This document shows, piece by piece, positions 51,826-61,989 of a DNA stretch of 64,000 nt (its first letter is position 1; the number at the start of each line of letters is the position of its first letter). The notes below the pieces were generated by a model, which did not search any database, was not told the DNA's origin, and saw only the letters and a list, made by a program, of their open reading frames with translations. A program made the position numbers and the translations under genes. The stretch comes from Lichtheimia corymbifera B2541 (Eukaryota; Mucoromycota; Mucoromycetes; Mucorales; Lichtheimiaceae), in contig JNEU01001006.1 in assembly GCA_000697475.1 (NCBI GenBank), forward strand, positions 310,001 to 374,000. Direction: 5' to 3'.

Positions 51826-54388
51826 ATGGAATCTGAACTTGGTGAACTCGCAGGATCCTTCCAACAATGGTCTGAACACTTGAACAACCAAAAGAAACTC
51901 TTGGAATCGGAGATCGATCGCCTCAAATCCTTCCAGAAAGACCACAATGCTCTTGAAAAGCAGCTAAAGACTTTGCCTGATAAAACGACGCGATCTGCCA
52001 TGGTAAGTTGTCAACACTCGATCACTATGCACCCTTCAAGTCAAGTACTAACATATCCATAGATCCCAATCGGCAGTCTAGCGTTCATGCCAGGAAAGTT
52101 CATTCACACCAACGAGATCACTGTTTATCTTGGAAGCAACTATTATGTGGAACGATCTGCCAAGCAAGCTCTTGAAATACTTGATCGCCGCAAACAAGGT
52201 GAGAAGTGAAGTGAGCCATACGCTATGTGGCATGAGATTTATCTATTTCCATTCTAGTGGTGAAGGACAATTTGAGGCTGCTTGAGGAACAACTCAAAGG
52301 ATTGTCGTCCAAAGAGGAGGCTAAATTTGGTGCATTTCCTTCTAGTGATATGGGTGTAAGTTACTTTGTTTAATGCACGTATTGGGATATGAAGGGTATC
52401 TAATGAAACTTTTTAGGTCAACGAAGAGGGATTACCCATCATGGAGATTCGTGAGGAGCTACCAGAAGAAGGCGATCAACAGCAGCAGGCCACAGCGAGT
52501 CAACCTGAACCAGCAAAGCCTGTCAACAGCTCAGTAAAAGAAAATGTCACATCAGCTGAAAAGCCCGTTGCCAACGACGACAACAAACATATGAAGGATG
52601 TCATGGCGTTACTTGAGCAACTTGACGGAGAGGATGAGGATGAGGAAGAATATGTCGAACAAGAGGAAAAGTCTTTGCGAGAGAGGATCATGGAACATAC
52701 AAAGGAGGAAGAGAGTGACGAGGATACTGATGACGACGAATTGGATGATCGATATGACACCGAGATTGCGGATAACCTGTTCGACCATTTCGATGATGAT
52801 GAGGAATATGCAATCGAAGGCGTTGTGGAACAAGAAGATGCAACTATTCATGATGGGGACAACGACGAACCACAGCCAGAGGCACCATCTTTAGTACCCA
52901 ATGTGATTGAAAGCACCATTCAAGAGACACCCACAGTAAGCGATGCGACTAAAGAAAAGGTCGAAGCAACTCAGCAAGAGCAACCAGCAAAGGTGAAAAC
53001 CGCGGTTGAAGCATCATCGTCAACGTCTTCCGAGCCGGCCTCGACACCCAAAAAGATCTCCAAATTCAAAGCAGCTCGCAATCAAGATCGGATACAGGCT
53101 CCAGAGACAACCAATGAATCACATCAGCCAGCTTCAACATCCATTGATGAACAACAGATACCAGCTGTGAAACCAGTAACTTCACCAGCAACCGCCCCAA
53201 AGAAAGTGTCCAAATTTAAAGCAGCACGCCAACAGCACGCCGAAATTCCTACAGTTGAAGCAGCTGATAGCAATGCATCATCTTCAGTGCCACCAAGAAA
53301 GAATCACGCTCGAAGTATTCCTGAAGTACAATCTGCCAAACAGCAACCTTCAGCATCCAACGAGCCATCAATAGCACCTATTCAGAAACGTGGCATTCCT
53401 GTGGTAGAATCGGCAGGTGCCAAGAAGACTTCACGGTTCAAAGCAGCACGGCAACAAGCTCGAGAGAACAAGACGACCATAGAGCCTCCATCATCTGCAT
53501 CACCTATCAGCAATAGTGGTAACGTACCATCCAAAGATGAGAATGGCAAAAGGAGGGTGACCTGGGATGAAGTAGCGACAGTGCAGGAACACGATCGCTC
53601 TGCAGCACCATCTGAAGCTACCTCCTCCGACACATACAAGTCGCCTGTGAAACAAGAATCTGACAATGCTACGACTACGGCGCTTCCTCAAGTCATACGA
53701 TCACCAGCTGATATTTTCAAAGTGGTCAAAGCACAACGGCAGATTTTGTTGGACGACGGCTATCCATCCCTTGACACAGGCGAGGATAATTTTGATGAGG
53801 CTGAGAGCACCATTGTTACCATGGATGAATTACGACATTCCGCAAATCTCGGCAAACAAGAATTATGGCAACTCAAAGTGGAGCCTGACAACCCAATATT
53901 ATACAACAATCATCAGATGCCTCAAGAGCAGACTAGTTTGCCAAAGATGCCAAAGAGTAAACTTGATACCAACATCATGAAGGGCTCTGTGCTTGAACGA
54001 GAAATCGAAGCTGTCGACTTGGAACAAGTGGAGGCTGACATGGATCTGCGTGAGGTACGTACACGTTGACTATTGCATATCCAAGGCCCTTTTTAATCTT
54101 TATGTCTAGGTGACAAGCAGCTACCATAAAAAGAAGTATGATATTGTGGCAGCGATGGGTGGCTATACATTTGAACCCAAAGATACTTTCGAGGTAATAT
54201 AAGAGGATTAGGATACTACAAATGACAAGACTAATGGATTTTATGTATAGGTTGTAGATGAAGAACTGCCATTGCCATCAGCACAAGCCGAGAAGAAGAA
54301 ATCACAGCCTGAGCCTGAAGAGAAACCAAAGAAAATGTCCAGGTTCAAGGCCGCACGACTTGCAAAACTCGATAGACCAGAAGAGTAG
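51826..54388 (+). CDS. bud27: URI/Bud27 unconventional prefoldin
   Basis: Six exons (51826-52002, 52063-52198, 52258-52355, 52417-54054, 54110-54193, 54251-54388) give 756 aa. The N-terminus is an alpha-prefoldin: a coiled coil (LAGSFQQWSEHLNNQKKLLE), then IPIGSLAFMPGKFIHTNEITVYLG and YYVERSAKQALEILDRRK, then a second coil. A long acidic, disordered middle follows. Four copies of the K-K-(I/V/T/M)-S-(K/R)-FKAAR motif lie at about 53049, 53200, 53421 and 54328, the last near the C-terminus, as in the DUF3835 region of Bud27/URI. URI binds Rpb5 and works with R2TP/prefoldin-like complexes in RNA polymerase assembly and TOR-linked translation control. Confidence 0.85.
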
Positions 54389-54506
54389 TGATGGATACAG
54401 AATATACATCATTAATGTGAAACAGAATGTGATGAATGGGATGTCTTTTTGTGGGGTGGCGGTGTATCAATATTACAAATATGCGGGTGAGAGGGGCCGG
54501 TACAGA

Positions 54507-56702
54507 TCAGCATACGTTGTCGCTTGCAGGTTGTGGTGTCAAAGCACAGGCACGTTGCTCTAATTTACGCCATACCATTTCACGATGTTGTCGATGCCTT
54601 TGCCTTTGAATAATTGGATTAGCTCTTGATATATACATACCTTGCTGGGGGAAAAGGGGTTTCATGCGTACCTGTCGATCTCTTCTTGCCTAAAATGGTG
54701 TGTGCATTCATCAAACAATCCTGGATTGATATCAACAAACATCCTCAGCGCCGTATACACCAGACCATGAATTGCCCTATATTAAAAAATATTGCCTATT
54801 TCAGCTTGCTGTCCCAGAAATGGCCATTCACCCTATAAAAGTAGATGTGCTTTACCTATTCCAATGGCGTTTAGAATGATCATATAGCGGAGGAAACATG
54901 ATTGGCATCACAGTGTCGATATTGCAGCTGATCAGATTCACAATGTAATCGTTATTCCAGAAATAAAGAGCGCGTTCCGCAACCTAAAGCATGGTGGTGA
55001 GGATATAAAATAAATGGTATCGAGGGATTAAACATATACCTGAAAGTGAGGGCTTGAGACACACTGTGCGAGACGCTGAAATACGGGGACCATCACTGGA
55101 GCCAATTCGATAGAATCAGTAACATCAAGGATGTTTTCAAGTTCACCAAGGTATAAGACTTCTTTGCTGCTATTCACTTTTGGCCAATACCGCAGTAGAG
55201 CGTTTATGACCTGGTTTATATAGCATTACTCGCTTGTTATCAGTGTCTTCTCATGCACCCCCCACATACCTCTGGTGTCAGTGTTGGATCCTTTTCTAGG
55301 AATTGAACGACGCAATAATCCAGCTGAGGGTGATATAAAGCAAGTGATGGCGCTTTGTGGAGGGGCATCAGTACACGGAACAAAAAGGTCTTGTGCTCTT
55401 CTTTGAGTGGCAAAGCAAATCCATTGATAATGCTATTGTATGCTGTGAGGATCACGTTTGCCACAACCTCCAATTTCATTCCATGTTTACCTTCCTAAGA
55501 TCTCTAATAGTTCAGCAATGCCATTGAATCGCTCCGTTTCATATATAAATTGCAAAAAGACGTGGTTGATGGATTTGCGTATGAACGCTCGTAGGTTCAG
55601 GAATTTTCCATAAATGCGATGTAAGATCGTTTTGAGCAGATCACGCTCACGTGGATCCTCGGTATCAAACAACTCCAATAGCTACACGTATGATATATAA
55701 TAAGTGACACTGATAATGAGTTTTGTAAATGTCTGTGTATGGATGTACCTGTAATACAAACTTGTGATCGATATGCCGTTTAGCTGCATGAGAGTTAAAA
55801 TCGGGTGATTCAATGAACCTCAAAAAGATCTCATACACCAATTGGATATGTGGCCATGCTGTTTCAAATGCTGGTTCTTCCTCATCTGTGTCGAAAGCTT
55901 CATTATACATATCCGTTTGAGGTGGGATCGTCCGAAAAAGGTTGACAGTAAACTATATCCGTAGCATTGATGCGTCATTAAGATATACCAGTGTCCCCTG
56001 ATACTGCTACTTACCATGCGGACAATGTCGGCATAAATAGTTGGGTTGATAGCACCACGAGCAGTTGAGATATAATCAAGGATCTCCTGTAATGCGCTGC
56101 GCTTGATCTCCTTATTCATCAAATCAGAGGATACGTTATCAAAGTCGAAAAGCACTTGGCATTGGTTGAGCTTCTTAAGCATCAGATCTTGTCTCTCTGA
56201 AGGTGCCACCTCTTTGAAATACAGGGGGTTAGGTAAGCATTATGTATGTGATACAGCAAGAATGTTGCGTTACCATGGAAATCGGGATAGCGTTCAAGTT
56301 CGACCTAGTGTGCGACATGGAAACGAGATGATTTTTGACGACGAGGAAGCTTCCCAATAGGTAAGATCGTATCCTTTGGCATCATAGGTGAGCAACTGAC
56401 GCCTTCTTGTTGAGATCGGTTCAATACTGGTGGTGGTGCCTGAAATCCTGCAGTGTCACCAAGCTGGCTTTCCTGCAATCAAATAACGCTCAGCAGCCCA
56501 TTACAAGTCAAGTTAAGAAGAGCAATGTCTACCTACATGCTGCAGATCAGATGCCAATGTAGAGGTTTTTCGAGATCGCGGTTCGGAAGATTTGGATCTT
56601 GTCAGCTAGGGTGGAATGCCAAAACGCGAAAAGTCAGTCTTCGGCGACATGGTAACACAGCATCACATCCAAACTCACCACGCCTTTCAGACCTTTCATC
56701 AT
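54507..56702 (-). CDS. rts1: PP2A regulatory subunit B56 (B') family, with in-frame TAG
   Basis: Eleven exons (56679-56702, 56537-56605, 56274-56472, 56015-56211, 55749-55952, 55491-55681, 55270-55432, 55040-55210, 54856-54983, 54672-54776, 54507-54603) would give 515 codons. Signatures of B56: [132 protein letters not shown]. The pseudo-HEAT scaffold targets PP2A substrates. Exon 3 has an in-frame TAG at 56305-56307 between SSRFHVAH and VELERYP. TAG is also the end of a possible intron (56305-56400, donor GTCAGT, 96 nt), which would drop a conserved basic block. Everything else is phase-perfect. Identity sure; integrity uncertain. Confidence 0.8.
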
Positions 56703-57839
56703 GGTAGGAAGGGAAGACGAAAATAAGATGTGGTGAAATAGCCGAGAAAGAACAAGATGAATGGCTCTTTGGACTGCAGGTCAGTGTAGTATGGAAGGAG
56801 TATATGTGTGTTTGCCCCCTCTATTCAATCGGCTTTCTAAAGGGATAATGCAAAGGGAGTTCAAGGTCAATGTATGTTTACAGGATTATAACAGCAGCTC
56901 TGTCGATGTGCGCAAAATACTTTGTTCACCTTGTGGTCCATTGAACAAGGGGTACCAGCAATAGGAGAAGGTGTTTGTAGATCTTGACCGCTATTGTCTT
57001 GATGAGTGTCTGATTTGGTGTATCTTCTCCAAAACCCCCTGTACTACTAGTGATTTCGTTTTCGAAGCTGCTGGATACAATGTAACTCCTTATTCCTCTT
57101 TGTTGTATTTCCAAAGAATGAAACCCTATCTGCTCAAAACAAAGATTATCTATGTACCTGAACAATGCTACTTTCTTTCCTATCACTATTGATAAGTGAT
57201 TTTGCTGAGGTGTAAATTGCCTTCCATCCATAATCATCCATCCTACATACAGCAGTCAATTGTTAGCTGAAGTAGCTGTGGATGCCAGCACCTCATCAAA
57301 TTTTATTGACCTCTCTAAGACCATCATTCTTTTAGAATCAGACTCATTATCTTTCTAATGGTTATATGATCATGGAGATCACCCAATTGCCGGCTACGTG
57401 TTGTTGTTGTCAAATCGCCTATCATCATCGTTTTACTAAGATCAAATCATCCATTAATTTTAGCAGTGCAGCGTTCATGCTTGGGACCTCGCCTGTGCAA
57501 ATGAATGGTCATAATAATTGGATAAACAGGGTGATCGTCGTCCAAAGTGTTCTTGATCCTGTCACGTGTTCTAGTTTTGCAGTGTATCATAATGTCCATC
57601 ACTTCATGCACTTTCATACAGTATATATTCGGATCCACTGCTACTTTAGCTTATTGACCATGCTATGGTTAGCTTGAAAAGACTCCATACGGGCTATCAT
57701 AGGCGGGCCTTACTACAGACAGGCAGGGAAAGGATCCTTCATGCACTTTCAGCCAATAAGATTGATTCTTCTCAAATCCCGCTCGTCGGCTCTGTTACAG
57801 AAACAGATCCTCTGCATGTTTCGCTCTAATATGAGTGAG
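56703..57839. other. Gene-free stretch before fold-back cluster
   Basis: About 1.1 kb. The open frames at 56926-57237 (minus) and 57366-57677 (plus) have no recognisable family. The half near 57840 shares short pieces with the repeats downstream. Promoter of the B56 gene lies at its left end. Confidence 0.45.
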
Positions 57840-57895
57840 GCGATTAACAATAACAAAGACCACTTTTTATGTAGCATCATGCTAATAGAATAGTG

Positions 57896-58236
57896 AAATC
57901 ATAAAGATAGCTGTATCTCAAAATCTTACAATGAAGCATGGGGTCTACAATCGAACAAAGTTGCTCGGCTGGGTGAAACGCACCTTGGGTGCAAGTTTCA
58001 CGATCTAGCTCGCCGATCTCAGATACACCCAATGTCACCACCAGCCAAAGTGGAACAGGTCAACCTCTTGAATTTTTTTTTCGACGAGGCTGGTGGTGAC
58101 ATTGGCTGAATTTGAGAATGGCCACGACGATCGTGAAACTTGCACACAAGGTGCGCTTGGCCCCGCCGCGCAACTTTGTTCGATTGAAGACCCCACGTTT
58201 CATTGTAAAGTTTAGAGTTACAGGCACCTTCATGTT
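57896..58236. mobile_element. Fold-back element 1
   Basis: Inverted arms of about 150 bp (57896-58046 and 58086-58236) share blocks such as CAATGAA-C-TGGGG/CCCCA, CGAACAAAGTTG, CACCTTG-GTGCAAGTTTCACGAT and CCAATGTCACCACCAGCC, with their reverse complements. The roughly 40-bp spacer is asymmetric: it has AGGTCAACCTC then a T run and CGACGAGG. No ORF or transposase is inside, so it is a non-autonomous fold-back or MITE-type element if mobile. Its arms contain the same core block as repeats A and B. Confidence 0.75.
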
Positions 58237-58244
58237 TTGCATAC

Positions 58245-58409
58245 GCTGTAAGCGTAAAGCTATATGGATAATGGTGTTTGTTCATTGTGAAGTATCATGC
58301 AAATGAGCTGTGTTAGACAAGCACGCCCCTGCGCACCTTTCGCTCTATCAGAGTCAAGCTACTTTACAATGAACAAACACCACTTATCATATAGCATTAC
58401 GCTTATAGC
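58245..58409. repeat. Short inverted repeat between fold-back elements
   Basis: Arms 58245-58294 and 58359-58409 match as reverse complements (for example TGGTGTTTGTTCATTGT and its complement), with a 64-bp loop. A homologous inverted repeat of the opposite orientation lies at 59710-59879, and a half-copy at about 57840-57895. Confidence 0.7.
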
Positions 58410-58414
58410 ATATG

Positions 58415-58760
58415 TAAAAACATAAAGATAGCCGTATCTCTAAACTTAACAATGAAACATGGGCTCTTTCATAGAACATTATTGCTCGCCTTGGTGGAGC
58501 GCACCTTGTGTAGAAGTTTCACGATCGTCGTGGCCATTCTCAGATTCATCCAATGTCACCACCAGCCTCGTCGAAAAAAAATTCTCGAGGTCGACCGAAT
58601 TCACTTTGGCTGGTGGTGACATTGGGTGAATCTGAGAATGGCCACGACGATCGTGAAACTTCTACACAAGGTGCGCTTCACCCCGCCGCGCAACTTTGTT
58701 CGATTGAAGACCCCACGTTTCATTGTAAAGTTTAGAGATACAGCTATCTTTATGTTTTCA
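58415..58760. mobile_element. Fold-back element 2, spacer reversed relative to element 1
   Basis: Arms 58415-58571 and 58604-58760, homologous to element 1 and to each other in inverted order. The spacer reads CCTCGTCG, an A run, then GAGGTCGACC and CACTTTGG; its reverse complement matches the element 1 spacer. The element therefore lies in the opposite orientation, or the spacer has been flipped between the arms. Confidence 0.75.
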
Positions 58761-58769
58761 CTATGCTCA

Positions 58770-59706
58770 TCTCGGAAGAAAGATAAAAAATCATTGCAAA
58801 GCACTTCAATATAATAGAAAGGCAATGCCTGGCACTTAAGTGCTAGGAATTCCTCACCTTGCACTGTGTTGCCATTCAATGCCAGGCCATATAGTAAAAT
58901 TGCTAGGCAGTGCTAGTCTTTCTATTAGTAGTGCCAGGCAGTGATATTCAGTGCCAGGCAGTGCTAGGCTCCATATTGTAATGCAAGGCAGTGATAGGGA
59001 GTGCTAGTCTTTACACTAGTAGTGCCACGCAGTGATTTTCAGTGCTAGGCAGTGCTAGGCTCTATATTGTAATGCAAGGCAGTGATAGGTAGTGCTAGTC
59101 TTTATACTAGTAGTGCCACACAGTGATATTCAGTGCCACGCAGTGCTAGGCTCTATATTGTAATGCAAGGCAGTGATAGGCAGTGCTAGTCTCTATGTAA
59201 GTAATGCAAGGCAGTGATAGGCAGTGATAGGCAGACGATATTTTTTGGAAGCCCCCACCACCATCGCTCAGTGCATGGTGATAACGTTATAAAGTTGCCG
59301 CTTTTTAAAACATGCATAGTTACCATTGGTTATCATTGCTTTGCATTACTTATATAGAGACCAGCACTGCCTATCACTACCTATCACTGCCTTGCATTAC
59401 AATATAGAGCCTAGCACTGCGTGGCACTGAATATCACTGCGTGGCACTACTAGTATAAAGACTGGCACTACCTATCACTGCCTTGCATTACAATATAGAG
59501 CCTAGCACTGCCTAGCACTGAATATCACTGCGTGGCACTACTAGTGTAAAGACTAGCACTGCCAAGCACTGCCTTGCACTGCTCTTGTGTTTCAGTGATA
59601 TGAAGTGCAATCGAGTGCATCATGTAACATAAACTTTTCACGCCTATCAAGCAGTGCACTGCCAAGCACTACGGTGCACTTCAGGGATATTTTTTCTTTC
59701 TTTCGA
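58770..59706. repeat. Giant imperfect palindrome of 91-bp tandem units
   Basis: Left arm 58770-59228 carries AGTGCTAGGC/AGTGATAGGC-type decamers organised in 91-bp units; GCTAGGCTCNATATTGTAAT recurs near 58962, 59053 and 59144. The right arm (59340-59706) carries the reverse complement, ATTACAATATAGAGCCTAGC near 59397 and 59488, again 91 bp apart. A unique loop of about 110 bp (59229-59339) separates them. Outer ends also match: CATCTCGGAAGAAAGA on the left, TCTTTCTTTCGAGATG on the right. Confidence 0.85.
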
Positions 59707-59709
59707 GAT

Positions 59710-59879
59710 GCTGTAAGCATGATGCTATATGACAAGTGGTGTTTGTTCATTGCGAAGTACCTTGACTTTGATAGAGCGGAAGATGCGCATCGGCGTGCTT
59801 GTGTAACACAGCTCATTTGCATGATACTTCATAATGAACGAAGACCATTTCTCATATATCATCCCTCTCATCACAGCGT
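59710..59879. repeat. Copy of the short inverted repeat
   Basis: Resembles the reverse complement of 58245-58409: GCTGTAAGCATGATGCTATATGAC and TGGTGTTTGTTCATTG at the left, CAGCTCATTTGCATGATACTTC in the middle, and a shortened right arm. It sits at the outer edge of the giant palindrome. Confidence 0.65.
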
Positions 59880-59904
59880 AGGTAAAACATAAAGGTGGCT
59901 GTTT

Positions 59905-61020
59905 CTTCAAATTGTCATAATGAAGTGTGGTGTCTTTATGAGAACAAAGTTGATCAGCATGGCCGAGAGCACCATCTGACCAAGTTTCATGTTGGGGATG
60001 GCCAATATCGGCGGCCGCGGTCCACCTATCTTATCTATGTTCCAGTCCATACATTTGGACGCTGCCATTCAAAATCTTCATAATGGAGCGTGGTATCTTT
60101 ATGAGGTCTAAATTGCTCGTCGCGGTGGAAAGTACCTTGCATGAAAGTTTCAGGCGCGAGATGGGCGATCTCAGGCTTATGGAGCGTCGACCTTACTTTG
60201 TCATTTGTCAATCCTACATTTGGGGGGGGGGGTGCGCGCATTCAAAACTTTTATAGTGAAGCATGCGGTTTTTAAATGAATGCAGTTGATCAGCATGACG
60301 CAACGAACCTTCTGACCAAGTTTCAAGTTCAAAGTGGGCAATCCCAAGGTAATACATACTGCAACGATAAATCGTAAATCCGGCGCGTACCCCATTTCCG
60401 ACCGCTCATAGTAAACCCTACATTACACCCTCCCATTCAAAATTTTTAAATGAAGTGTGGGTTCTTTATTTATACAAAGTTGATCAGCATGCCGAAGAGC
60501 ATATTGTGTGAAAGTTTCAGGTTCGAGAGAGGCAATCAAGGTCATGAGATTACTTATAGTGTGCATGGATATGTAGGGCAGTGCCTAATCAATAATTTAA
60601 TTTCCACCTCTTCCACTTTCAGTTTTTCGTCTCTTACACCCATTCCAAACTGTTGCCCCATTCAAGTACAATTACAGCCTGCGAACGATCGTTCTGCTTC
60701 AACCCATCATGCCGATCCTGCAACTGCCTTGATCCGATTGTCTTTGACTGAATGGCAGGTTCATGGCGTGTGCACCACACTACAGCACCCGCGTTTCTTG
60801 ACACGACACCTTCGCTTGTACAATGCTCGACCACCATCAAACGTAACAGCAGCTGCCATTAGCAAGGTCTTTACTCCATTGTCTCAAACAGCGTTCACAG
60901 CCCTGTCACTCTACTACAACACACGCTCTTGCACACTTCTCTGCAGCGACCAAACGTAGCAGCCGTTGCTATTATCAATGTCTTTTATTCCATTGTCTCA
61001 AGTTACCTGCAGCAACTTGC
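59905..61020. repeat. Repeat B: inverted partner of repeat A
   Basis: Four modules (near 59905, 60065, 60238 and 60430) repeat the core in reverse orientation relative to A, with blocks such as AATGAAG-GTGG, AAAGTTGATCAGCATG and GTGAAAGTTTCA. The non-modular tail (60600-60895) matches A strongly: GTTGCCCCATTCAAGTACAA and TTCTTGACACGACACCTTC occur in both. A second, diverged copy of the tail end (GTCTTTA-TCCATTGTCTCA) follows near 60970-61000. A run of ten G residues is at about 60222-60231. Confidence 0.8.
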
Positions 61021-61989
61021 TTTGATACATACGGATTCTAATGGATGGGACGCCATATCAGCTATCAAGTACACCGCAATACAAGTAATCTTCATCTGGT
61101 TGGAAGAAAATGACCAAGAAACGATTGACCAGCTGCCGGATGCAGAAGGGAGCATATCAGCAGCAAGCACAGGGCTATTTTCAACCAACATGTTGGATTT
61201 GATGGATGGATGCAATCAAGTGCAGTTATGGGATATCGTGGAATGTTGCTTTGGTTACTTGGCGCGTCGTCGGCAGGAACGATCATGTGGATACGGCTTA
61301 GGATGATGATGATGGATTGGATGGGATCAACCAAATGGATGATATCTTGGCTAAAGGTGCCTTTACAGCCATGGATGCTATTGGATAGTCTGGTCAATGC
61401 ATGCAGCAGCTATTCCACAATTATGGATGAAGGGTGGTTATGATGCAGCAATCAAGAATACATTGCACAATTATCCCTGTTACTCCATATGCGATTCACC
61501 GTAGCTTACTCAATTTACAATGCCGTTCCCTTGTTACCATACTTACTCGATAAAAATCCACTATACTATGTGCTATTCTTCGAAGTTTTCATTGAATTCA
61601 ATATAATATTTACAAGCATCGCATAATTAGTTCCTATGGGCAAGATGTGGATTGCTTATTGGTTTCTGGATTGAAAGCCGGAATGTCTTACGGCGTACGA
61701 CTCTCAAATACAGATCCATTGCTTCAAAACCGTGCATTAATGTAGCGTGTAATTTAGAAGCGGATCATTCACAATAAACATCTCTATTCATTGTCATCAA
61801 AGTTCATGGATATGACTCTATCATTGGTAAATGAAACCATTCTTTTGTAAAACGCCGGGCAATTTCAACAAATGCGAACTTTAGTATCTTTATTCTATAG
61901 AGATATTAATTTGTCTTAGGGCATCCAAAGTGCTCAGGACATGCTTGACAGATATTTTCTATTACGTATACAACACTGACGGCTGCGCC
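61021..61989. other. Region between repeat B and the MFS gene
   Basis: About 970 bp. An open frame (60929-61306, plus) runs on from the repeat and includes DAISAIKYTAIQVIFIWLEEN, but I recognise no family. After 61.5 kb I see only the 3' side of the transporter gene. Confidence 0.4.

Noticed and set aside
56294..56307. A 12-nt intron removing the TAG in the B56 gene
   Set aside because: Far below any workable fungal intron length; the 96-nt GTCAGT-CACACTAG intron or a true nonsense codon are the realistic options.
57366..57677. Plus-strand 103-codon open frame
   Set aside because: No family features, no plausible splice partners, adjacent to repeats.
58820..59600. Regularly spaced repeats resembling a CRISPR array
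   Set aside because: Units are contiguous tandem copies with no variable spacers, occur in both orientations around a centre, and the genome is eukaryotic.
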